Below, one piece after another: positions 9,130 to 17,924 of a stretch of 40,042 nt of DNA; within the stretch, counting starts at the first letter, position 1, and the number at the start of each line of letters is the position of its first letter. A program made the translations under genes and the position numbers. Under the pieces are notes generated by a model. It was not told the DNA's origin. It saw only the letters and a list, made by a program, of their open reading frames with translations, and did not search any database. The DNA comes from Planctomycetota bacterium (lineage in GTDB: Bacteria; Planctomycetota; UBA1135; UBA2386), in contig JACRLW010000016.1 of NCBI GenBank assembly GCA_016235155.1, positions 1-40,042 of the forward strand. Direction: 5' to 3'.

Positions 9130-9150
9130 ATCGTCGCGTCACGCGACGAT
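9130..9150. repeat. Perfect 9-bp inverted repeat
   Basis: ATCGTCGCG, loop TCA, CGCGACGAT: arms at 9130-9138 and 9142-9150 match perfectly. It sits in the 215-bp gap between the ThuA-like gene (minus) and the lipoprotein gene (plus), about 60 bp before the lipoprotein start. It could be an operator or part of a transcribed hairpin. There is no T-run, so a terminator is unlikely. Confidence 0.45.
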
Positions 9151-9211
9151 CCTTCGGCCTATGGGCCCTGGACTCGACCGCCACGCCGGCTCGACGGCAC
9201 AATCCGCGAAC

Positions 9212-9628
9212 ATGAGACGCACCGCCCTCGTCGTGCTCCTCGCTTCGGTTCCGCTCTCCTCGTGTCTCGTCGCCGCCGCCGCGGTCGCAGCCGCCGCCGT
9301 GTTCGGGACGGTGAAGTACACCGAGAACGGAGTCGAACGCGACTTCAAGCAAGACCTCACGACCTGCTTCGATGCCGCGAAAAAGGCGATGAAGGAGAAC
9401 GGCTACGCCGTGCCCGACGAGAGCAAGCCCGGCCCGACCGAGGGCAAGCTCACCGTCGGGGACGCGGTGATCGAGGTGTCGCGTCGACCCGGCGAGACCG
9501 CGAGCGCCGACGACGACTTCACGCACGTCCTCGCGAAGGTCGGGACCTTCGACAGCGACGAAACGCGCCGCAAGGCGAAGCTGCTGATGGACGCCGTCGC
9601 GCGTTCGCTGGGCGAGACGACTCCATGA
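9212..9628 (+). CDS. Small lipoprotein, DUF3568-like
   Basis: 138 residues from ATG at 9212. The first 18 residues (MRRTALVVLLASVPLSSC) form a lipoprotein signal with lipobox LSSC and lipidated Cys18, then an Ala/Val stretch and a soluble domain with FGTVKYTENGVERDF. This pattern, a Cys anchor, an Ala-rich segment, then a repeat-like beta/alpha domain with a DFKQDLTTCFDAAKKAM helix, resembles the DUF3568 lipoproteins; their function is unknown. The open frame extends upstream to 9056, but the lipoprotein signal decides the start. Its TGA stop overlaps an ATG at 9625, which would start another frame into the next gene. The protein is probably anchored to a membrane facing the periplasm. Confidence 0.8.
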   Translation: MRRTALVVLLASVPLSSCLVAAAAVAAAAVFGTVKYTENGVERDFKQDLTTCFDAAKKAMKENGYAVPDESKPGPTEGKLTVGDAVIEVSRRPGETASADDDFTHVLAKVGTFDSDETRRKAKLLMDAVARSLGETTP

Positions 9629-9670
9629 CGGCAGCGGGCGCTCCGTCGCCCTCCCCGACCCGTCGCCGGC

Positions 9671-10602
9671 GTGCGCCACTCGTCCAAGACGCAGCGCTAC
9701 CGCGCCGAACTCTGCGACCTCGCCCTCGACGGTCCCGACGGCCAGGTCGACCTCGACGGTGAACTCCTCGTCCACCGACCGTCGTCGCGCACGGAGTTCC
9801 ACGGCTTCTCGGTCGCGTTCGACGCCCTCGGTTTCCGCGGGCCGGAGATCGCCGTGCCGAAGCCGGCCGGCACGCGGCGCATCGTCGTGCTCGGGGATTC
9901 GGTCGCCCTCGGTTGGGGAGTGGACGACGAGGTGACCTTCCTCCGCCGCGCGGAGCGGGAGATCAACGCCCGATCCGACGGCGCGCACGTCGAGATCGTG
10001 AACTGCGGCACGCTCAGGTACGAGACGGCACAGCGGTTCGCGCAGTTCAGGAAGCGAGGTCTCGACTCGCGCCCGCCCTCGTGCGGCTCGTCTACGTCGT
10101 CAACGACATCGAACCGACGCGAGACATCGCCGAGCTCCTGCTCGCTCCTCCGCCGCCGGCCGTCGCACCGGGCGCCGGGGAGCGAATCCACTCGTGGTTC
10201 GCCGCGGCTCTGCCGTCGCTCACGATCCTGTGGGACCACCTGACCACGCCGATCCCCGTCGCGTTCCGCGATCCGACGGCACGCGCGGCCTACGAGCCGG
10301 AGAACGAAGGCAAGGGTCCGCGCGGCTGGGAGCGCAGCAGGTCCGCGCTGCTCGAGATCGCGCGGCTGTGCGGCGAACGCGGCGTGCCGTTCCTCGTGCT
10401 GGATCACTCGCTTCCCTCCATCCGTTCGCTGCCGGGATTCTGCGCGGAGCACGGCATCCATTGCCGGCCGTTCCGCTTCGACGACGAGCTCGGCCGGCCG
10501 ATCTACAACTCGCTCATGGACCCGCACGCGATCGCGCTCGGGCACGAGATCCTGCTGCGGAGGTTCCTCGCCGCCCTCGCCGCGCTCGGGTTGTTTCGCT
10601 GA
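9671..10602 (+). pseudogene. SGNH/GDSL-type hydrolase, frameshifted
   Basis: From GTG at 9671 the frame encodes the SGNH N-terminal half, including GTRRIVVLGDSVALGWGVDD with the GDS nucleophile block and GFRGPE. Near 10060-10075 the homology moves to another frame, which continues APALVRLVYVVNDIEPTRD to the C-terminal block MDPHAIALGHEI with the Asp-x-His pair, ending at 10602. One base appears to be missing at the junction (around GGTCTCGACTCGCGCCC). Joined, the product would be about 310 residues. SGNH enzymes are esterases or O-acyltransferase partners. A second possible start, ATG at 9625 in a different frame overlapping the lipoprotein stop, would need a further shift. This is either a real pseudogene or a base error; its relation to the membrane SGNH protein at 35935 is only at family level. 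Confidence 0.8.
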
Positions 10603-10931
10603 GGGTCCCGGCGAGTCCGAGTGACCGTTCGGGCGAGTGGCACACGACGGGGCCGTCACGCGCCGGGACGCCACGGTGGAACCCGATCGATGACGTCGCG
10701 CGCGCCCGCGGCGAGGTCCCGCAGTGCCCGACCCCGGGGCACCGCCAGCATCCCCTCATATACCCGCGTGGGCGGAAACGTCGCGACGGCGAAGTGGGTC
10801 CGTAGGCCGGGGTGTCTCCGCGTGCCGCGAGGATTCGGAGGCCGAAGGACCCCGGCTGGTAGAGCAGCCGAGGCCTGATGAGCGGAGAGTGCGGACGCGT
10901 TCTTTCGCCGGGTTCGTTGCCCTGCTTCCGC
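10603..10931. other. Intergenic, 329 bp, with 5' flank of the Rpn unit
   Basis: No convincing gene. Bases 10840-10859 (GGCCGAAGGACCCCGGCTGG) recur with one mismatch at 12095-12114, and 10905-10931 recur upstream of the truncated Rpn copy, so the right part belongs to a repeated unit. A minus-strand frame ending at 10656 contains protein-like text (RVYEGMLAVPRGRALRDL) but has no support for a full gene. Confidence 0.5.
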
Positions 10932-11028
10932 ATGGGCATGCCTCACGACCACCTGTTCCGCACGGTGTTCTCCGAACCGGAGTTCGCACGGGCGCTGCTC
11001 GCCGGCTTCCTGCCCGATGAGATCGCCG
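10905..11028 (+). repeat. Direct repeat, copy 1 (leader plus first codons of Rpn gene)
   Basis: This segment aligns with 11966-12089 through the leader, the start codon and about 30 codons, with scattered substitutions and a one-base indel in the leader. The protein text compares as PHDHLFRTVFSEPEFAR here and PHDHLFRAGFAEREFAR in the other copy. Confidence 0.85.
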
Positions 11029-11912
11029 CGGCAGTCGATTGGGACTCGTTGAAGCTGGTGCCGGGCACGTTCCTCGATGAGCTGAGTCGTGAACAGCAGG
11101 TCGACCTCCTGTTCTCGGTCCGCATCGCCGGCAAGCCGGCGCTGATCTACATCCTGCTCGAACACAAGTCGGTCGCCGACCGCCACGCGGCGCTGCAGCT
11201 CCTCGGCTACGTCGTGCAGATCTGGCGGGTCTGGCGTCGCGAACATCCCGGCGAAGACCTGCCTCGAATCGTGCCGATCGTCATGCACCACGGTTCGCGG
11301 CCATGGACCAGCCCGCGCTCGATCGAGGAACTGCTGGACCAAGCCGACATGTCGCAGGCGCTGGCCCGGCGGGTCCGCCGCCTCGGCCCGCGCTTCCGCT
11401 TCCTCGTCGTCGACCTCGCCGCACTCCAGGAAGACGCGATCGCAACACGCGTCCCGGCACCCGAAGCTCGACTCGTGCTCCTGGTGATGCGCTTCGCGCA
11501 GCGCGCCGGGAGCGAGGACGCGGTGCAGGCGCTGGTGCGCTGGCGCCAACTCATCGTCCTCGCCGCTCGTCACCCGAAGTCCGGCTGGCTGGCGGGCGTG
11601 CTATGGTCCTACTTCCTCGATCAGACCCCGGTCGCCCCCGAACGACTCCACGAGACCTTGCAGATGATCAACGACGAGAAGACCGCGAGGACCTTCGTCA
11701 GCGCTGCGGAGCAACTCATCGCCAGGGGCAAGGCCGAAGGCAAGGCCGAAGGCCGAACCGAACTCCTCCTGCGACAGCTGCGCGCCCGCTTCGGAACGAC
11801 CAGCGATCTGGTCGAGGCCAGGGTCCGCGCCGCGAGCCCTGCCGAACTCGATGAGTTCGCGGTCCGCGTCCTGGACGCACCGACGATCGACGCCGTGTTC
11901 GCGCGCGAGTAG
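10932..11912 (+). CDS. Rpn-family recombination-promoting nuclease (PD-(D/E)XK, transposase_31-like)
   Basis: 326 residues from ATG at 10932 (MGMPHDHLFRTVFSEPEFAR); an ATG two codons later is equally possible. The N-terminal PHDxLFR and the nuclease core (Asp58 in QVDLLFS, then Glu77-x-Lys79 in LLEHKS) match Rpn/PD-(D/E)XK proteins. The C-terminus has the GKAEGKAEGRTELLLRQL repeat and helix seen in family members with a DUF4351-like tail. In E. coli, Rpn proteins are DNA endonucleases that promote RecA-independent recombination and occur in several copies. This gene is complete and lies directly before a truncated copy of its own 5' end. The conserved leader GCCTGCTTCCG just upstream of the ATG is shared with that copy. 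Confidence 0.9.
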   Translation: MGMPHDHLFRTVFSEPEFARALLAGFLPDEIAAAVDWDSLKLVPGTFLDELSREQQVDLLFSVRIAGKPALIYILLEHKSVADRHAALQLLGYVVQIWRVWRREHPGEDLPRIVPIVMHHGSRPWTSPRSIEELLDQADMSQALARRVRRLGPRFRFLVVDLAALQEDAIATRVPAPEARLVLLVMRFAQRAGSEDAVQALVRWRQLIVLAARHPKSGWLAGVLWSYFLDQTPVAPERLHETLQMINDEKTARTFVSAAEQLIARGKAEGKAEGRTELLLRQLRARFGTTSDLVEARVRAASPAELDEFAVRVLDAPTIDAVFARE

Positions 11913-11965
11913 CTCGCGCCGGCTCGGACCGTTCGCGACCGCGGCAACCAGATTCCGAGTGGGTT

Positions 11966-12089
11966 TTCGTCGGGCCCGTTGCCCTGCTTCCGCATGGGCA
12001 TGCCCCACGACCACCTGTTCCGCGCGGGGTTCGCCGAACGGGAGTTCGCACGGGGGCTGCTCGCCGTCTTCCTGCGCGACGAGATCGCC
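11966..12089 (+). repeat. Direct repeat, copy 2
   Basis: Partner of the segment at 10905-11028, displaced by about 1,061 bp. It covers the leader GCCCTGCTTCCG, the start and about 30 codons of the truncated Rpn copy. Confidence 0.85.
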
Positions 12090-12101
12090 TCGGTGGCCGG
12101 A
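11994..12101 (+). pseudogene. Truncated second Rpn copy
   Basis: From ATG at 11994 the frame reads MGMPHDHLFRAGFAEREFAR, then GLLAVFLRDEIASVAG, clearly the start of an Rpn protein. After about 36 codons the similarity ends and the frame becomes unrelated (GPRLAKR). The nuclease core is missing, so no active product is expected. The truncation point joins a 20-bp segment (12095-12114) nearly identical to the flank of the intact gene at 10840-10859. This suggests a third unit was deleted by recombination between repeated units. Confidence 0.85.
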
Positions 12102-12155
12102 GGACCCCGGCTGGCAAAGCGGTCGTGGCCTTCTGGTCGTCGCGGTCGCGATGGG

Positions 12156-13883
12156 CTACCTGCCGATCTTGATCACCTGTCCGTGCCCGACCGCGGCGAT
12201 CTTCTCGAGCAGGGTGAAGTCGGCTTCGCCGAGCCCGATGCAATGGATCGCGCTGCGTTGCAGCAGGTTCAACCGCCGAAGGTCCGGCACGAGGTACGGC
12301 GGCCAGGCGAAGGGACCGGGATAGACGACCGTACCGGTTCGCTCGCTCTGCTGCTTCGTCTCGGGGTCCTGGACGATGCTGCCGTCATTCGTGTCCGTGC
12401 CGTTCCAGTTGTCGGCACTCGGTGCTCCGTCGGACAGCAGATAGATCGTGTCGACGCCTCGCTCGTCGAGCGGCACCCACGCGGGCTCCGGCTGCGCCTT
12501 GGCCTCCTTCGGCGGCCCGTTCGACGACCGGTGCGCCGGCTTGTCATCCGATGGCTTGACCGCCCGCGTCTTCTTGACCTGGCCGGCGCGGAAGGCGAGG
12601 AGCATGCCGCCGTGCAGATTGGTGTCGCCGCGCAGCACGCCATGGGGACGGTGCCGGTTGATGGCCCGATCGGGTTGCGGCTCGATGGCGTCGATCTGCT
12701 CGCAGACCTTGCGAACGTTGTCCTCGCTGGCCTCGACCAGACCGTGGGTCGCCGGCAGGTACTCAGCCTGATCGCCGAAGATGACGACGGTGAAGCGCTG
12801 CTCTCGCGACAATCGCCGTAGTGCCAGCTTCAGCAGCTCGGTGGCCGCGTCGAAACGGTTCTTCACCTTGCTCCAGTCGACCGCTCGCTCGGCTGCATCG
12901 ACCCGCTTCGGCCCGGCGTCGCGTGCTCCGGACTTGCGGCCGGCGCCCGTCAGCGGCTGCATCTCGTCGAGCTCACGCGGCGTCAACGGCTCGAGCATCG
13001 AGTCGGAGGCATCGATGACGTAGGCGATGCTGCCGCCGTGCTGCGGGATGCCGAAGAACCCCGGGATGCTCTTCGCACGCCGCTTCGCATAGGCCAGCTC
13101 GAGCTCCTCGGTCGGGACGTCGGCGAGTAGCTCGAGCCAGCCCGCGGCGTCCGGGCCGATGTCGTCACGACCGAGCGTCCGCGCAAGCACGATCCGCGTG
13201 CGTTGTGAGGTGTTCCGATCCCCCATCTCGCTGGCGAGGCCGCGCAGGACCGCCCGCTGGCGCGCGTCGAGTTCCTTGCCGCGCTTCTCGAACAACCCCG
13301 CCAGACCTTCGAGGATCAGCGCCCGCTCGTAGCTGCGCGTGGGCAGCCGCTCGATCGTCGACGAGATCAGGGCGAGCGTGGCCTCGTCGAGAGTCGGCCC
13401 ATCCGGCGCGAATGCAGCCGCGGACAGCACGACCGCGCGCAGCTCGGTCGGCAGTCGCTCGGCGAAGATCTCGCGCCACGAACCGGCGGCGCCGACTCCC
13501 TCCACGCACAACGCGCGGTACCAGAGCCACGCGTCGCCCTTCTCGGCGCGGGTGCTGCGCCACTGCCGCCAAACCGAAGTGATCGGCTCGCCTCGCCAGA
13601 AGTCCGCCAACTCGGTGAGGATGACGGAGCGCACCATCTCCTCCGGCTCACCAGGATCGTCGTAGTCCGCGCGAAGGACCTCGAGGACGCGCGGGTCACC
13701 GGTCTGCACGAGCAGCCGCCGACCCTCGATACGCCGGTTGAGCGACGGTCGCTCCCGCATCGCGCGGTAGCGCTCCATGGCCTGCGTGAAGCCATCGTCC
13801 TGCGCCGGCAACGCCACCTTGGTGGCGAGGGCCGACAGGAGCAAGGTCAGCAACAGGGCGGATCCCGATCTCGAGGGCGACAT
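12156..13883 (-). CDS. Secreted von Willebrand factor A (vWA) domain protein
   Basis: 575 residues from ATG at 13883; the first about 27 residues (LLLTLLLSALATKVALPAQ) are a signal peptide. The first half is alpha-helical, with a repeat-like PTRSYERALILEGLAGLFEK region. The second half is a vWA fold with a full metal-ion site: DASDS near 289, Thr in GDTNLHGG near 417, and Asp in LLSDGAPS near 481. Such domains bind ligands through a metal ion and mediate protein-protein contacts in the periplasm or at the surface. A weak AAGG precedes the start. It is the last gene of a minus-strand series and lies 59 bp after the FHA/CAP gene, so it is probably cotranscribed with it. The ligand is unknown. 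Its 3' end lies 54 bp from the truncated Rpn copy. Confidence 0.9.
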   Translation of the reverse strand: MSPSRSGSALLLTLLLSALATKVALPAQDDGFTQAMERYRAMRERPSLNRRIEGRRLLVQTGDPRVLEVLRADYDDPGEPEEMVRSVILTELADFWRGEPITSVWRQWRSTRAEKGDAWLWYRALCVEGVGAAGSWREIFAERLPTELRAVVLSAAAFAPDGPTLDEATLALISSTIERLPTRSYERALILEGLAGLFEKRGKELDARQRAVLRGLASEMGDRNTSQRTRIVLARTLGRDDIGPDAAGWLELLADVPTEELELAYAKRRAKSIPGFFGIPQHGGSIAYVIDASDSMLEPLTPRELDEMQPLTGAGRKSGARDAGPKRVDAAERAVDWSKVKNRFDAATELLKLALRRLSREQRFTVVIFGDQAEYLPATHGLVEASEDNVRKVCEQIDAIEPQPDRAINRHRPHGVLRGDTNLHGGMLLAFRAGQVKKTRAVKPSDDKPAHRSSNGPPKEAKAQPEPAWVPLDERGVDTIYLLSDGAPSADNWNGTDTNDGSIVQDPETKQQSERTGTVVYPGPFAWPPYLVPDLRRLNLLQRSAIHCIGLGEADFTLLEKIAAVGHGQVIKIGR

Positions 13884-13942
13884 GCTGCCCTTCTATCAGG
13901 TGCCCGTCGGCCCCACCCGACGGCATCCGCGCGCAGACGCGC

Positions 13943-16903
13943 TCATCGGCCCGCACGGAACTCCGGGTCGTCGAGGTACTCCTCGCCGCCGCCGAAGTTC
14001 TGGACCCACAGCGACGCGTCGTTGCCGCACGCGAGTTCGCGATGGCCCGCCGCCAGGATGTTGCGGTGGTGACCCGACGAGTGGAGCCAGGCGTCGAAGG
14101 CCGACCCCGAGGTGGGATGGTTCGCGATGTTCTCGCTCGATCCCATCGCATAGCCGGCGAGCCGCATGCGGTCGAAGGGCGTGCGATGCTCGGGGATCGG
14201 TGAGAAGTGCGAGAAGTAGCCCAGGCTCGCCATCTCCTTGGCGTGGCCGCGCGCGGCCTGGACGAGCTTCTGGTTCACGGCAAGCGGGCGGTGCCCGAAC
14301 ATCACGCGATAGGCGTTGGTCAACTCGAACACGTCGCGCTCCGCGCGCGTCATCCACGCGGCGTGCTTCTGGGCCAACGCGAGGATGCGGCGGCTCGTGT
14401 CGAGGCTCGCTCGGTCGGCCTGGTCCCAGGCGAAGGTCCGCAGGTCGAGCGGCTCGTCGAGCGGCAGCGACCGCGCCCACGCGACGCGATCCTCGGTGTC
14501 GAGGGCACGCTCGCCGAAGCCGGTCATCGTCGACTGGATCCAGTCGAAGGCCGCGAGTTCGTCGAGCAGCTTCTTGGGCACGCGCTTGCCGGCGGGACCG
14601 CCGTCCCAGATCGCGCGCAACGCGGCGACGCGATCGTCGACCTCGCCCTGCACCTTCCAGTACTCGCTCGCGCGCTCCGCGGAGACCGCCGGCGGCTTGT
14701 AGGGATAGAAGTAGCGGGTCTCGTCGAAGATCAACGCCTTGCTGTGAGCGCGCGCGTCGTCGAGCTTGCGCCGCTGCGTCGCCAGCGCATCCCAGGTCCG
14801 GCGGAACGCGTCGCGCTCGATGCGCGCCGCGGTGTCGGTCGCCGCGGAGTGGAGCGCGAGCACGACCGCGGCGAGCTCGCGCGGTCCCTTCTGCAGGAGC
14901 TGCTCGAGATCGGCATCGCGACGGTTCGCGCCCGATCGCGCGATGCGCTGCACGATCGGACCGAGTTCGACGGCGCGCTTGCGCGCTTCGAGTTCGCGCG
15001 TCGCGACGAACGCGCCCTCGACCAGGCGATAGCCGCTCGCGTCGAGCGTCTCGCCGCGCCCGCGCGCGATCACGCCGTCGACCTGGCTCTGGAGCGCGGC
15101 CTCGCGCGTGACCGCGTCGGCGAGCGCCGACTCGGCGAGTTCACGCTCCCCCCCTCGATAGGCGGCGACCGCGGCGGCGAGCATCAGGTCCGCCGGCACC
15201 TTCTTCTGGCGCAACGAGTCGACCAGGGCCGACGGCTTCACGTCTTCGAAGCGGAATGGCTCGTCGCCCGCGCAGAGGCGACCGTCGCGGCTGGTCACCG
15301 CGATGGTCTCGCCGTCGTTGCCGGTGAAAACCACTTCGCGACCCGCCGCGAGCTCGGCGCCGAACCACTTCGCGAGCGCATCGAGGCGGCGCAGGTCGAC
15401 CGCGCGGCCCTGCAACGACCGCGCATGGGCTTCGTCGCCCTGAGCGACGGCCGCCGCAACCGAGTCGACGACCTCCGCGGCGCGCGCGTAATCACCCCGA
15501 CGTTCGGCGCCGCGCGCGTCGGCCAGGCGATCGCGAAGGTCCAGCAGCGAGGGCCCCGCGCTCGCGATCCCGCGCAGCGCGTTCTCGCGGCCGATCTCGA
15601 AGGAACGCTGCCGCTCGACCAGTGCTCCGAACTCGGGGCTCGACGGGAACCGCGCGATCTCGACGCGCACCGCGACCAAAGCCTGGTCGAGGCCCGCCGT
15701 CGGCTGGTTCGCGCTCGGCTTGGCGGCGGCGAACTCGTCGATGCGCTTCAGGATCGACGGCAGCTCGGAACGCGCGGCGTCGAGCAGGCTCAGTTCGGCG
15801 TCGCGGATCTGCGCACTGCGCTCCTGCGAGGCGCCGTCGAGAGCGATGCGGCACAGCTCGAGCGCCTCGGAGTAGCGGCCGAGCTGGCGCAAGCGATCGA
15901 GGCTCGCGAGCTGTTCCTTGAACAGCGCGGCGTCGGCCTCGGGCTGTGCGACCGGCGCGGGCGCCTTCACTCCGGCGGGCGCCGTCTCTCCCGCGATCGG
16001 CACGACCGGGGGCGGCGGCGGAGTCTCGCGCGGCTGCGTCGGCTCCGCCGACCCGGTCGTGTCGGGCACGATCGGCCGATCGGGGAACACGGTCGCCACG
16101 CCCTCGCGGATCTCGTGGAGTTGCACGCCGAGGACGCGCGCTGCGATGCCGTCGATCGAGTCCTCGTCGGCGCTGCGGCGCGCGCGCAGTTCGTCGAGCT
16201 GCTGCGCCGTGGAGCGGGTGGCGGCTTCTTCGCGCAGGCGCACTCGTCCGGCGGCGACGGCGTCCGCGATCGCGCGCAGGTCGGCGTCGATCTGGTCGAG
16301 CCGCGCGTTGCGGGCCGCGTCGTCGCCGGCCCACTCGCCGCGGTAGCGCGCGATCGACGCGCGCGCGCCCACGAGGTCGCCGGCGCGTCGCATGCGCATC
16401 AGGTCGCCCCAACCCCTCGGCAGCGAGTCCGCGCTCTGCGCCAGGAACCAGATCGAGAAGCAGACGGCGACCGCGAGGACGCCGACCGCGACGGCGAGGC
16501 GTCGCCTGCGCGGGTCCGCGTCGCCCTCGTGCCGCCGCCGGCGCAGTTCGGCCTGGCCGTGCGCGAGTGCGACGCCGTCGCCGAGGACGTCGGCAGGAGT
16601 CGCCTTGCGCGGCACGTGCTGGCCGACGACGAGGACCGATGCGCCGATCTCGATCCGATCGCCGATCGAGAGGCGGGTCTGCGCGACATCGCGCCCGTTG
16701 ACCCGGGTGCCGCCCGGGGAGCCGAGGTCGACGAGGCGATGGACGCCGCTGGGGTCGATCTCGATCTTCGCGTGCTGTTCCGCGACCCCGGCCTCGCGCA
16801 GCCGCAGGCTGACGCCCTCCGCACTCCCGATGACGCAGGTCTCCGCGTCGAGCGGGTGGAAGAACGTCTCGCCGGCGTCGAGGATCTGCAGCGACAGCTT
16901 CAA
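13943..16903 (-). CDS. FHA domain - transmembrane helix - CAP (SCP/PR1) domain protein
   Basis: 986 residues if it starts at TTG 16903 (LKLSLQILDAGETFFHPLD). That start has AGGA five bases upstream, and the FHA domain begins directly. Domains: FHA at about 5-105 (SLRLREAGVAEQHAKIEI, GSPGGTRVNG), one membrane helix near 140-160 (LAVAVGVLAVAVCFSIWFLA), a long helical, Glu/Arg-rich middle with a Pro-rich stretch, and a C-terminal CAP domain at about 860-986 with GYFSHFSP, SSENIA and SSGHHRNIL. FHA domains bind phosphothreonine in the cytoplasm, while CAP domains are usually secreted, so the protein may carry a phospho-signal across the membrane. It lies between the sigma54-type AAA+ gene (151 bp upstream) and the vWA gene. 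The frame extends farther upstream, but over unrelated sequence. Confidence 0.88.
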   Translation of the reverse strand: MKLSLQILDAGETFFHPLDAETCVIGSAEGVSLRLREAGVAEQHAKIEIDPSGVHRLVDLGSPGGTRVNGRDVAQTRLSIGDRIEIGASVLVVGQHVPRKATPADVLGDGVALAHGQAELRRRRHEGDADPRRRRLAVAVGVLAVAVCFSIWFLAQSADSLPRGWGDLMRMRRAGDLVGARASIARYRGEWAGDDAARNARLDQIDADLRAIADAVAAGRVRLREEAATRSTAQQLDELRARRSADEDSIDGIAARVLGVQLHEIREGVATVFPDRPIVPDTTGSAEPTQPRETPPPPPVVPIAGETAPAGVKAPAPVAQPEADAALFKEQLASLDRLRQLGRYSEALELCRIALDGASQERSAQIRDAELSLLDAARSELPSILKRIDEFAAAKPSANQPTAGLDQALVAVRVEIARFPSSPEFGALVERQRSFEIGRENALRGIASAGPSLLDLRDRLADARGAERRGDYARAAEVVDSVAAAVAQGDEAHARSLQGRAVDLRRLDALAKWFGAELAAGREVVFTGNDGETIAVTSRDGRLCAGDEPFRFEDVKPSALVDSLRQKKVPADLMLAAAVAAYRGGERELAESALADAVTREAALQSQVDGVIARGRGETLDASGYRLVEGAFVATRELEARKRAVELGPIVQRIARSGANRRDADLEQLLQKGPRELAAVVLALHSAATDTAARIERDAFRRTWDALATQRRKLDDARAHSKALIFDETRYFYPYKPPAVSAERASEYWKVQGEVDDRVAALRAIWDGGPAGKRVPKKLLDELAAFDWIQSTMTGFGERALDTEDRVAWARSLPLDEPLDLRTFAWDQADRASLDTSRRILALAQKHAAWMTRAERDVFELTNAYRVMFGHRPLAVNQKLVQAARGHAKEMASLGYFSHFSPIPEHRTPFDRMRLAGYAMGSSENIANHPTSGSAFDAWLHSSGHHRNILAAGHRELACGNDASLWVQNFGGGEEYLDDPEFRAGR

Positions 16904-17054
16904 GACGTTCCTACGAGTGATGTCGGCGACGTCGAGACGGTCGCCGTTCCGACGGGGCAGGCCGGGACCCAACGGGTGCGCAGAAGGTAGCGAGGGCGCG
17001 CGGCTTCGCAACCGGAGCGACCCAGGTGAACCGCCGTGACCGCCCCCCTCGGGC

Positions 17055-17920
<866 letters not shown>

Positions 17921-17924
<4 letters not shown>

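Noticed and set aside
10656..10830. Minus-strand protein-like text RVYEGMLAVPRGRALRDL
   Set aside because: No start with support, no family match and too short; kept only as a possible remnant.
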